DNA of 64,000 nt from Thermoplasmata archaeon (GTDB lineage: Archaea > Thermoplasmatota > Thermoplasmata > Halarchaeoplasmatales > Halarchaeoplasmataceae), in assembly GCA_003552585.1 (NCBI GenBank), contig PUNK01000004.1, positions 1 through 64,000 on the forward strand, read 5' to 3'. Position numbers and translations under genes: made by a program. Each line of letters starts with the position of its first letter. Within the stretch, counting starts at the first letter, position 1. The notes beneath the pieces are model-generated. The model worked only from the letters and a program-made list of their open reading frames with translations. It did not search any database and was not told the origin of the DNA. Below, in pieces: positions 42,637 to 50,475 of the stretch.

Positions 42637-42913
42637 CGAGATGGATGCATTCTTTGATCTGTTTTGCTACATGGCAGCCTCAGCAAGGGGACTAGTGGAT
42701 GAGCCAAAAATGTATGGTCCACTTAGATTGATAGAATCGATTGAAAGGATGATCGGTATACTGGAAGACGAAGGTAGAACCGATGAATTCTATCTTAAAT
42801 TAAAAGATAAGATACACGAAAACAAATATGTTCTTATGTCGGATGAGGATGAATTCATCGAACTTTTAGACGATGTCGTTGTTATGCTGGCTTCTAAAGA
42901 AAGTGAATCTTAG
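42629..42913 (+). CDS. small acidic helical protein (DUF6092-like)
   Basis: 94 residues. It starts MSDEMDAFFDLFCYMAASAR and continues GLVDEPKMYGPLRLIESIER. The pattern (short all-helical protein with a conserved AASARGL-EP-YGPLRL stretch) resembles DUF6092. I recall that family only from its general form. I start at ATG 42629 inside the nitroreductase end (AATGAGTGA), four codons after the track start. It ends 3 nt before the convergent ABC transporter operon. Function unknown; its tight place suggests a role with the hydantoin-type enzymes. Confidence 0.6.
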   Translation: MSDEMDAFFDLFCYMAASARGLVDEPKMYGPLRLIESIERMIGILEDEGRTDEFYLKLKDKIHENKYVLMSDEDEFIELLDDVVVMLASKESES

Positions 42914-42916
42914 TCT

Positions 42917-43876
42917 CTATTCAACGAAGTGACAGGCTACATAGTGGTTCTTTCTGACCTCTCTCAAAACTGGTTCTTCTTCGACACATATCTCTTCCTT
43001 AAATGGACACCTGGTATGGAATCTGCAGCCTGAAGGGGGATTGATCGCGCTAGGTATCTCTCCCTTTGCCTTGATTTTGGGTTTTAATTTTTCCTCTTCC
43101 TCAGTTGTTGTTGGGAAGGAGGCTAGCAGCACTTTAGTATACGGATGAAGAGGCTCCTCAAAGAACCTAAATGATTTTGCCACCTCGAAGAATTTTCCTA
43201 GGTACATTATCGCAACTCTTGTGGCTATGTTCCTCATAAGACCAAGATCGTGGGTTATAAAGAGGTAGGTCATATCATACTGTTCCTGTAAATCGATCAA
43301 GATGTTCATTATCTTTGCTTGTATAGAAACATCGAGCGCAGAAGTGGGCTCATCCAAAACAACAAAGGAGGGATCACTGGCTATAGCTCTCGCAATAGCT
43401 ACTGCTTGTTTTTCTCCTTGTCCCAGATCAGCTGGCCTTCTGTACATGAATCTTTCTGGTTCAAGATCGACTGTGTTTAAAAGCTCGTATACCTTTCCAA
43501 CAGCATCCTTTTTACCATCGACCATGTCATGTATGTGTAATGGTAGGCTTACGATGTCAAAAACTGTTTTCGTGGGATTTAAAGACCCGCCCGGGTCCTG
43601 AAAAACCATGTTCATCTGTTTCTTTATAGCCATAGATCTTTTTGATGAGGGTAAAGCGATATCTCTTCCCTTAAAATATACATCACCTTCAGTGGGATTA
43701 TGAATACCTATCAGAGTTTTACCGGTGGTACTTTTACCGGATCCTGATTCACCTACCAGGCCAAAGACCTCTTTAGACTTTATATTAAAAGTGATATCAT
43801 CAATCGCCTTAACAGTTCCTGTGGACGTATCGAAATATTTTTTTAGGTTTTTAACTTCGATCAAATTTTTTGTCAT
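42917..43876 (-). CDS. dipeptide/oligopeptide ABC transporter ATP-binding protein (OppF type)
   Basis: About 319 residues. Walker A is GESGSGKSTTGK, the Q-loop MVFQDPGGSLNP, Walker B VVLDEPTSALD and the H-loop LFITHDLG, all intact. The signature motif is unusual: RRPADLGQGEKQAVAIARA instead of LSGGQ. The C-terminal Opp extension ends with a Cys-rich motif (SGCRFHTRCP...CVEEEP...HYVACHF) that probably binds an Fe-S cluster. I start at ATG 43874-43876 (MTKNLIEV). It is the last gene of the operon and pairs with the OppD-type ATPase. Confidence 0.92.
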   Translation of the reverse strand: MTKNLIEVKNLKKYFDTSTGTVKAIDDITFNIKSKEVFGLVGESGSGKSTTGKTLIGIHNPTEGDVYFKGRDIALPSSKRSMAIKKQMNMVFQDPGGSLNPTKTVFDIVSLPLHIHDMVDGKKDAVGKVYELLNTVDLEPERFMYRRPADLGQGEKQAVAIARAIASDPSFVVLDEPTSALDVSIQAKIMNILIDLQEQYDMTYLFITHDLGLMRNIATRVAIMYLGKFFEVAKSFRFFEEPLHPYTKVLLASFPTTTEEEEKLKPKIKAKGEIPSAINPPSGCRFHTRCPFKEEICVEEEPVLREVRKNHYVACHFVE

Positions 43877-43877
43877 A

Positions 43878-45275
43878 TTAGTCTCTCCAACAAGCCACAT
43901 AATGATCTTTCCCAATCTTCACAAGCATCGGTTCTTCCTGTTTACACATGGTAGATGCCTCTTCACAGCGGGGATGAAACCTACATCCTGAAGGTGGATC
44001 GACATAGTCGGGTGTCTGTCCAGCGATACCCACCGAGAAGCCGCCACCAGTAAGTTTGGGTGTCGATTCTATCAGACCGATCGTGTAAGGATGCTCAGGT
44101 TTCTTGAATATGTCATCAGCATTCGCCACTTCGACCACAGTTCCACCATACATAACGTATATTCTATCAACAAATTTCTTGAGTGCACCTAAAGCTTGAG
44201 AAACGAAGATCGCTGAAAAATCTCTCTCAGCGAGGATATCTCCAATCAAACGTAGGACCTGAGCTTGTATGGTAACATCAAGGTTTGTAGTCGGTTCATC
44301 TGCAATAAGTAGATCTTTGGGCGTAGCAAGGCTCATCGCTATACAAACCCTCTGTCTCATCCCTCCACTTAACTGGAAGGGATAGCTGTCAAGAACTCTT
44401 TCGGGATCGGATAAGGATACTTCGTTGAAAAGTTCTATAGCTCTCTTTTTATATCCCTCAATGTCCCCATACACATCCAATCCAGAGTCACCAGATTCTA
44501 TAACATACTTATTTTTATTTTTAACTTTGATTATCGCTCGTTTCTCCTTTGTTTCTATCCTTGCATTAGTAGGGAGCGGGTAATCCTTTTTTTCAAAAAC
44601 TTCACTCAACTTCTCATGAGGATAGCCAGTTTTGAAGGATTTAGCATACTCTTGTTTTATAGAGAACAGATACATTTTGCCACCGCCCCCTCCAGAATAC
44701 TTAAGAATATCTTTCATCTGGGTCTTGATTTTGAATAGAGGGTTCAAAGAGGCGGTGGGATCCTGTGGGATCATGCTTACATGTTTCCTTCTAAGATTTA
44801 AAAGTTCCTTTTTATTCATGGTCAGAACATTTGTTCCAGTATGAATATTAAGGCCATTACTGGTTTGGTCTATGTTATATTGTTCACTACCATTTGCTTT
44901 AATTACCCATCTCTTGCCTATTTTTGACATTGTAGCATTATCCGGCAGCAAATTACCTTTTTCCTCAAAAGTAGCCTTTAATTTAGAAGCCACTGGCCCT
45001 TTTTTCAAGTACCTTTTGTAGAAGGGGTCCAATTCAAAAAGGTGTCTTCCTTTAAAATATATGCTGCCACTTTTCATGACTGCATTGCTCGCCAATATCT
45101 GATGAATCGACTTCATGGTTGTTGTTTTTCCACAACCTGATTCACCTATAACACCGATTTTCTCGCCTTTTTCAAGTGTCAAGTTCAGGTCTTTCAAAAC
45201 GTGCGAAAATCCCCTGTACGTTTCATAGCCAACGTTCAAATTTTCTATCTCTAGAACCGGTTCAGATGATTTCAT
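43878..45275 (-). CDS. peptide ABC transporter ATP-binding protein (OppD type) with two repeated inserts
   Basis: 465 residues, over 100 more than usual. Walker A GESGCGKTT (about 44-52), Q-loop MIPQDP (168-173), signature QLSGGMRQR (301-309) and Walker B LLIADEPTTNLD (322-333) are present. The H-loop reads IFVSQALG, with Gln where His is expected. Two inserts, about 84-150 and 195-272, break the domain; their cores (98-147 and 222-271) align without gaps. The C-terminus has the Opp Cys motif SGCRFHPRC. It begins inside the stop of the OppC gene (overlap 4 nt) and ends 1 nt before the OppF gene. Confidence 0.9.
   Translation of the reverse strand: MKSSEPVLEIENLNVGYETYRGFSHVLKDLNLTLEKGEKIGVIGESGCGKTTTMKSIHQILASNAVMKSGSIYFKGRHLFELDPFYKRYLKKGPVASKLKATFEEKGNLLPDNATMSKIGKRWVIKANGSEQYNIDQTSNGLNIHTGTNVLTMNKKELLNLRRKHVSMIPQDPTASLNPLFKIKTQMKDILKYSGGGGGKMYLFSIKQEYAKSFKTGYPHEKLSEVFEKKDYPLPTNARIETKEKRAIIKVKNKNKYVIESGDSGLDVYGDIEGYKKRAIELFNEVSLSDPERVLDSYPFQLSGGMRQRVCIAMSLATPKDLLIADEPTTNLDVTIQAQVLRLIGDILAERDFSAIFVSQALGALKKFVDRIYVMYGGTVVEVANADDIFKKPEHPYTIGLIESTPKLTGGGFSVGIAGQTPDYVDPPSGCRFHPRCEEASTMCKQEEPMLVKIGKDHYVACWRD
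44463..44612 (-). repeat. second copy of the internal insert module in OppD
   Basis: Residues 222-271 of the OppD-type ATPase, between the Q-loop and the signature. The pattern KLSEVFEKKDYPLPTNAR, R-x-x-IK, Y-x-I and GLDVY matches the first copy at 44835-44984 with no gaps. A glycine run (SGGGGGK) precedes it. Confidence 0.75.
44835..44984 (-). repeat. first copy of the internal insert module in OppD
   Basis: Residues 98-147, between Walker A and the Q-loop, with the pattern KLKATFEEKGNLLPDNAT, R-x-x-IK, Y-x-I and GLNIH. It aligns position by position with the copy at 44463-44612, with about 20 of 50 residues identical by eye. The alternating pattern suggests a small beta-rich module. Confidence 0.75.
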
Positions 45276-46210
45276 TGTGAGCCCTCCTCAAATGCATCTT
45301 GTATACCATCGCCCAGGAGATTGAAACCCAGGATTATGAAAGAGATTGCTATGGCTGGGAAAATTGAAGGCCACCAGTAATCGGGCAACCAAGCTGCACC
45401 ATCTGCTACCATCGTGCCTAGATCTGGTGTTGGTGCCTGGGCACCCAATCCAAGGAAACTCAAGGATGCACCTATGATTATAACCCATCCTACATCTAAA
45501 GTTGCTTTAGTAAGTATGGCACCCGTACAGTTTGGAAGAATTTCAGAGAACATGATGTGCAGTTTACTGTCTCCCATTATCTCTGCACTACGGACGAACT
45601 CTTCATTTATCAATGATGATACATTGTTGTAAGCAATCCTAGCATACCAAGGCCACCACATCAAAGATATAGCCAACATAGCATAGAGAGGATCAGGTTC
45701 TAACATAGCTGTGATGCTTAAAGCAAGAACCAATGGAGGTACTGCGATAAATATATCAGAGAACCTCATCAAAAGTGTATCTACCCATGTATCTTTATGG
45801 TAACCTGCAACGAGGCCGACAACCACGCCAGATGGTACTACTAAAGTTAAAACAACAACGACCATTGTCATCGCATATCTAAATCCCAATATGGTCCTTG
45901 TCAGTACATCTCTACCGTATTCGTCGGTTCCAAAGATATAAGAAGCATCTCTAAAAGGTTCGATGAAAGCGTCAGGATAATTGCTAAAGTATCCCCCATG
46001 CTCCGGATAAGGGACGACTAACCAACCAAAAATGGCCAAAAATATCGTGATTATGGCTATACCTAAGCCAACTAGTGAAAGAGGGTTTCGGGAAAATCTA
46101 TACCATCTCCTCTTAAGAGAATCCTTCCACGGAGACTGTTCCTTTTCTTCCCCGATTAATTTCTCAATTTTTTCCTCACTAATTTCTCCTTCAGTATCAT
46201 GTTCTGCCAT
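45272..46210 (-). CDS. dipeptide/oligopeptide ABC transporter permease (OppC/DppC type)
   Basis: 312 residues. A charged cytoplasmic N-terminus (EGEISEEKIEKLIGEEKEQ) precedes the RRWYRFSRNPLSLVGLGI segment and six membrane helices. The ABC permease motif is VRSAEIMGDSKLHIMFSEILP, and the family mark FGTDEYGRDVLTR is present. I start at ATG 46210, 9 nt after AGGAGGTG, not at the track's GTG. It overlaps OppD by 4 nt. Confidence 0.92.
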   Translation of the reverse strand: MAEHDTEGEISEEKIEKLIGEEKEQSPWKDSLKRRWYRFSRNPLSLVGLGIAIITIFLAIFGWLVVPYPEHGGYFSNYPDAFIEPFRDASYIFGTDEYGRDVLTRTILGFRYAMTMVVVVLTLVVPSGVVVGLVAGYHKDTWVDTLLMRFSDIFIAVPPLVLALSITAMLEPDPLYAMLAISLMWWPWYARIAYNNVSSLINEEFVRSAEIMGDSKLHIMFSEILPNCTGAILTKATLDVGWVIIIGASLSFLGLGAQAPTPDLGTMVADGAAWLPDYWWPSIFPAIAISFIILGFNLLGDGIQDAFEEGSQ

Positions 46211-46215
46211 AATCT

Positions 46216-47235
46216 TCACCTCCTAGAGAATCTTATCCTTGGATCTATGTAGGCCACCAATACATCGATTACAATGTTTATCACAGCAAACATCAGACCG
46301 ATTATCAGTACGGTCGCCACTATGGTATTGAGATCGCTCCTCAACATCGCATTCACAGCGAATCTCGAAAATCCCGGCCATCTGAATACGATCTCCACTA
46401 GAAATGCATTGCCTAGCATCATTGCTATCTGCATGCCTAAAACGGTAACTGCAGGTATTATTGAAGGTCTTAATAGGTATTTGAATCTGACATCTTTTTC
46501 AGGAAGACCAAAACCCCTTGACATAGCTATATATTCTTTTTGATTTATGGTGATCATGCCCGAACGTATCATCCTTGTGACCTGTGCCATACCTGGTATC
46601 GCTAAGGCTATAGCTGGAAGTGTCGCATGTTGTATGAAATTCAGTAGTGTTCCAAATCTACCGTGGATAATCGAATCAAGTGCTATGAAACCGGTGGGTC
46701 CACCAGGTGCAGAAAAACCTTCGCTCAATGCTCCACCTGTAGGAAATACACCCAATTGATATGCAAAAACCAGTTGGAAGATTATTGCAAAAACAAAAGC
46801 AGGGATTGAAACACCGATATAAGAGAATATCCTTGTTACATGATCCTGCCATTTATTTATGTTTGAGCCAGCAGCAACACCTAATAGAAATGATCCAACG
46901 ATTTGTACAGAACCAGCATAAAAAATCAGTTCTAAAGACCTTGGCAGATACTCTCTCACATCTAAGGTTAAGCTTCTCCTACTGTGTATAGAGAAGCCCA
47001 ATTCTCCTCGGAAAACATTGCTCAGCCATATAAAGTACTGGGTATATAATGGTCTATCCAAGGCTAAACTTCTTCTCAACTCTTCCACCACTGATTCTGG
47101 TGTGCGAGGATCAACCATCATTCGGATAGGATCTCCAGGTATTATTCGTCCGAAATAAAAAATGAAAATAGATAGTCCAAAAAGCGATATTATCGCCCAA
47201 AACATTCTCTTGCCGATATACCTCTTCATGTCCAT
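46216..47235 (-). CDS. dipeptide/oligopeptide ABC transporter permease (OppB/DppB type)
   Basis: 339 residues with six membrane helices. The OppB marks are RIIPGDPIRMMVDPRTP in the first loop, LALDRPLYTQYFIWLSNVFR, and the cytoplasmic coupling motif YIAMSRGFGLPEKDVRFKYL. It forms the channel with OppC. An AGGAG site precedes the ATG; the third codon is also ATG. It ends 5 nt before OppC and lies 91 nt after the binding-protein gene, with a hairpin in that gap. Confidence 0.92.
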   Translation of the reverse strand: MDMKRYIGKRMFWAIISLFGLSIFIFYFGRIIPGDPIRMMVDPRTPESVVEELRRSLALDRPLYTQYFIWLSNVFRGELGFSIHSRRSLTLDVREYLPRSLELIFYAGSVQIVGSFLLGVAAGSNINKWQDHVTRIFSYIGVSIPAFVFAIIFQLVFAYQLGVFPTGGALSEGFSAPGGPTGFIALDSIIHGRFGTLLNFIQHATLPAIALAIPGMAQVTRMIRSGMITINQKEYIAMSRGFGLPEKDVRFKYLLRPSIIPAVTVLGMQIAMMLGNAFLVEIVFRWPGFSRFAVNAMLRSDLNTIVATVLIIGLMFAVINIVIDVLVAYIDPRIRFSRR

Positions 47236-47260
47236 GATTTTTTGGCTCCTTTTTCCTTTC

Positions 47261-47311
47261 TATATAAAAAAATAAAGAACGAAGACCAAAGGGTTATTTG
47301 CCCAAAGGTCT
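47261..47311 (-). terminator. hairpin and U-run between binding protein and permease genes
   Basis: On the minus strand AGACC-TTT-GGG-CAAATAA-CCC-TTT-GGTCT (47283-47311) can fold into a stem with a 3x3 internal loop, followed by TTCTTTATTTTTTT. It probably ends part of the transcripts so that the binding protein is made in excess over the membrane parts, as in many ABC operons. Confidence 0.4.
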
Positions 47312-47326
47312 CTTTTGGTTTTATAA

Positions 47327-48985
47327 TCAGCGTTCTCCAGGAGGAGTGACGCCGATACGTCTCAAATCTATATTGAATCCTATGCCTGCTAACGCCTCTT
47401 CCTCAGGATTTTCAACGTGAGGCCATTCTATGTACGGCTGCATAACGTGCATAGAGTACTGGGTATGTAAGAACAAGCTTGGCATCAGTTCAAACAATTT
47501 TTCTTGTATATCTGCATAGAGTTGGTATCTCGTCTCTAAGTCAGGTTCAGACAATGCCTCGTCTATCAGACTATCTATTTCATCGTCCTGCAACCATTCG
47601 TTCTGTTCCCAAGATCGTGCATTCCTTGAGTGATATCTTGCTTCTAGTAGTGAACCAGCCTCGGGATAGTGGGCTGTAACCCATACCATAGCAACATGTG
47701 GGGATTCATCCTCATCATACATGGCATCTATCAAAGAACCCCATGCATATCTTGCGATCCTCACGTTAAGTCCTAAAGCATCACCAGCTTCTCCAAGCAA
47801 GCTAGCGGCCCTCTCGGTTGCAGCTACCTCTCCAGTCCAGCTAGCCTCGATCTCGTAATCATCAGGGTTATCGATTATTTCCGGATAGTATTGAGACTGC
47901 TCGAGTTCTGCCATCGCTGCTTCCCGGTCCATCCGTGGCATCTCTAGATCTAATGCACCACCTAATTGAACAGGTACGATACCCTGCATCAATTCACTTT
48001 CAGGGAATATGTCGTCTATCTGTGAATCATAGTCGTATGCATAGGCTAGAGCTCTCCTCACATGCACACAATCCAGAGGAGGTTTCCTAGTGTGCATCAT
48101 CCCAAAGAAAGCTCCTCCTTCAGGATAAGCCCCTTTTACACCGCCTTCCTGCTCAGCTATTAGTTCTACCTGTTCGTAAGGAAGCCACTCGGAAGTTATC
48201 TCTAACTCTCCCCTACGGAACATCGTCCTTTCGGTTGCAGCTTCACCAAGAGCCAACATCCTGAATTCATCAGGTGCATTTTCATGCATCTCGCCCCAAT
48301 AATCGTCGAACCTTCGCATGTAAACGTGGTCTTCTACAACCACTTCGTATGCTTGGTATGGTCCTGAACCTGCGTCATTGGTTATGAGGTAATCTCTTCC
48401 TAGGTCGTTCCCCCATGGTTCGTATTCAAAGGTTCCTCCTTCAACTGCATTCTCTAGTATCTCTTCTTTGTCGACAATATAAAGTCTCACCAAAGAGGGT
48501 AAAAACACACCTCTTGGTTCGTGTATAACGAATTCAACGGTATGATCATCCACCACCTGGGATGCGTCCAGATCTATGTAATCAGCAAAGAGATGAGCAA
48601 ACCCTTCCCCCATGGTAACTAACCTTTCCATAGAGAAGTAAACATCCTCTGCAGTCAAATCTCGACCACTGTGGAAGGTCACATCCTCCCTTATGTTGAA
48701 TGTGTATACAGTTCCGTCTTCAGATATATCCCAATCCTCCGCTATCCATGGTTTTACACCTTCTTGTGTCGGGAACACTAGAGGGTCATATAAGTTCGTA
48801 AAGGCCGTTGTACTCGACTTATCAGTCCCTGTTGCTGGGTCTATTTCGGTTGGCCAAGCAAAACCCATTCTTAGCAATGTATCCTCCGTTTCCTCGGGAT
48901 CGTCAAGGCACCCGGTCAGTGCCATAGAACCCATCACTAGCAGACCAAGTAAAAATATAGATAGGATTTTCATTACTTTTCTCAT
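47327..48985 (-). CDS. peptide ABC transporter substrate-binding lipoprotein
   Basis: About 552 residues, SBP family 5. The signal peptide ends in the lipobox MALTGC, followed by an acidic linker DDPEETED. Conserved binding-protein blocks are FNIREDVTFHSGRDLTAEDVYFS, LITNDAGSGPYQ and HVRRALAYAYDYD. It captures di-/oligopeptides outside the cell and delivers them to the OppBC-DF importer. I prefer ATG 48985 (MRKVMKIL); the track's 49009 adds eight residues. TATTAAATAG near 49031 is the probable TATA box. Confidence 0.92.
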   Translation of the reverse strand: MRKVMKILSIFLLGLLVMGSMALTGCLDDPEETEDTLLRMGFAWPTEIDPATGTDKSSTTAFTNLYDPLVFPTQEGVKPWIAEDWDISEDGTVYTFNIREDVTFHSGRDLTAEDVYFSMERLVTMGEGFAHLFADYIDLDASQVVDDHTVEFVIHEPRGVFLPSLVRLYIVDKEEILENAVEGGTFEYEPWGNDLGRDYLITNDAGSGPYQAYEVVVEDHVYMRRFDDYWGEMHENAPDEFRMLALGEAATERTMFRRGELEITSEWLPYEQVELIAEQEGGVKGAYPEGGAFFGMMHTRKPPLDCVHVRRALAYAYDYDSQIDDIFPESELMQGIVPVQLGGALDLEMPRMDREAAMAELEQSQYYPEIIDNPDDYEIEASWTGEVAATERAASLLGEAGDALGLNVRIARYAWGSLIDAMYDEDESPHVAMVWVTAHYPEAGSLLEARYHSRNARSWEQNEWLQDDEIDSLIDEALSEPDLETRYQLYADIQEKLFELMPSLFLHTQYSMHVMQPYIEWPHVENPEEEALAGIGFNIDLRRIGVTPPGER

Positions 48986-49009
48986 TTTATCACTTTGTGA
49001 TTTGTACAT

Positions 49010-49604
49010 AGGAATCTTATTCTATTTAATATTTGTGCAGACTGGTGAACGATTTTAATGGAGCTAGTGACAAATTTACAGAGACATAAAAATCATAGAA
49101 GTAATCAATTTTTCAACCATCTTAAGACCCTGCGCTAGTCCTATGCTAAATGGGCGATGCCTTATGCGAACTTATTTAAACACTCTCCGCATAAATTAGT
49201 GGATAACTTATTAATAATAAGTAATCATTGATGCTTTAATTTAAAAAAACCAATATGGCACCAAGTAAGTTGTTTTGTCAAAACTTTATTATCGATATGG
49301 ATCCTCTTTTTTAAATATCTTTTAAATTTTTTTACAGTGTGAAATATATCTGTATTTAATTGGCTAATCTACCTATATCGTTCATTTTCATGAATAATTT
49401 GTTTATCTTCTATTAAATGGCCCCCGAAAGAAGTGTCACAAAATCAATAAAAATGCATTTAATCAGGATTTGAAAAATAATAATTCCTACATAATTGTGA
49501 TTCGAGAAATGTGTTTAGTTTTATTAAAAATATATTGCTATTAAAGCTAGAGACAATGTTCGTCGTTTCAATAACTCAGACTGATAGGATCACGCCAATA
49601 TGTT
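49010..49604. other. 595-nt AT-rich intergenic region with an inverted repeat
   Basis: No convincing gene in any frame; stops are frequent. It holds the promoter of the binding-protein gene at its left end. TTATGCG (49162-49168) and CGCATAA (49188-49194) form a perfect 7-bp inverted repeat around TTATTTAAA, a TATA-like box. This may be an operator over a promoter. The nitrilase gene ends at the right side, so this is the gap between two minus-strand units. Confidence 0.45.
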
Positions 49605-50390
49605 CTATAACTGATAAAGCGAGGGTATTCTGTAAGACAACCATGGGATCTCATTCCGTCTCGAATTTACCATCTCTATATAGATATCGGCAGTTAAAAG
49701 CCCTTCTTCTTTTCCCAATCTTTTGATATATCTACCAGTAGGATCAACGATCATAGAATCCCCGCAAAAATCGTCTTTGGTTCCCATTGCATTGCATCCC
49801 AAAACATAAACTAAATTCTCAGCTGCTCTCGACTTCAATAATAGACGCCATAATTCATCATATGGTTCCATCCAGGCACTGGTATATATTAAAAGTTCTG
49901 CACCTTTAAGAACGTGTTTTCTACTGACTTCTGGAAAACCAAGGTCCGCACATATGGCCAAGCCCACAGACCAACCTTCTATATCCACCACTTCCAAAGA
50001 TGTGCCTGGTGTGAAAAAATCTCTTTCCTTTGCCCATAGATGTGTCTTTTGATAGCTGAATGCTTTCCTCCCTTCTTTATCAAAAAGTGCTGCGGAATCG
50101 AAATAATCTCCTTTTTCTTTTTCAACCACGCCCGCAATCAAATAAACTCGATTGGCCGCTGCAAGTTCACTAAAAAATTTATTTTGTTCAAGTATATCTT
50201 CTGAGGATAGTTCAGAGATCAGTTCGTAATCAAATCCATAGATCGGGAGTTCTGGTAAACATACTAAATCCACATCCTCGCTCGTCGCCTCTGAAACATA
50301 TTTTTTAATCTTATCTTTATTCCTTCGAGGATCTTTTTCAATTTCAGTCTGAATTGCACAAATCTTTAAATGTTCCTTTTTTTCAGTCAT
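49605..50390 (-). CDS. carbon-nitrogen hydrolase (nitrilase superfamily)
   Basis: 261 residues with the full Glu-Lys-Cys triad: LVCLPELPIYGF (Glu), SYQKTHLWAKERDFF (Lys) and GLAICADLGFPEV (Cys), plus a second conserved Glu region (KSRAAENLVYV). Such enzymes hydrolyse amides, often N-carbamoyl amino acids; ring opening of hydantoins yields N-carbamoyl amino acids, so the context supports a carbamoylase role. That is inference. It is on the minus strand, 85 nt after the M29/NicX-like gene, perhaps one unit. Confidence 0.88.
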   Translation of the reverse strand: MTEKKEHLKICAIQTEIEKDPRRNKDKIKKYVSEATSEDVDLVCLPELPIYGFDYELISELSSEDILEQNKFFSELAAANRVYLIAGVVEKEKGDYFDSAALFDKEGRKAFSYQKTHLWAKERDFFTPGTSLEVVDIEGWSVGLAICADLGFPEVSRKHVLKGAELLIYTSAWMEPYDELWRLLLKSRAAENLVYVLGCNAMGTKDDFCGDSMIVDPTGRYIKRLGKEEGLLTADIYIEMVNSRRNEIPWLSYRIPSLYQL

Positions 50391-50475
50391 GATGATATCA
50401 TCCCTTCATTAGTTATGATAATAACTACGCTTGTTTAATAGATTTCTAAAAAAGAAGAGAAGAAAGGTGTTAGAG

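Noticed and set aside
44463-44984. Inteins in the OppD ATPase
   Set aside because: The inserts are only 50-75 residues, have no splice-junction Cys/Ser or terminal His-Asn, and are not at the Walker A motif itself.
48693-49058. Long antisense ORF over the binding-protein gene
   Set aside because: It is a shadow of the real gene in another frame, like most long antisense ORFs in the track (for example 50843..51217, 58633..59268 and 30395..30658).
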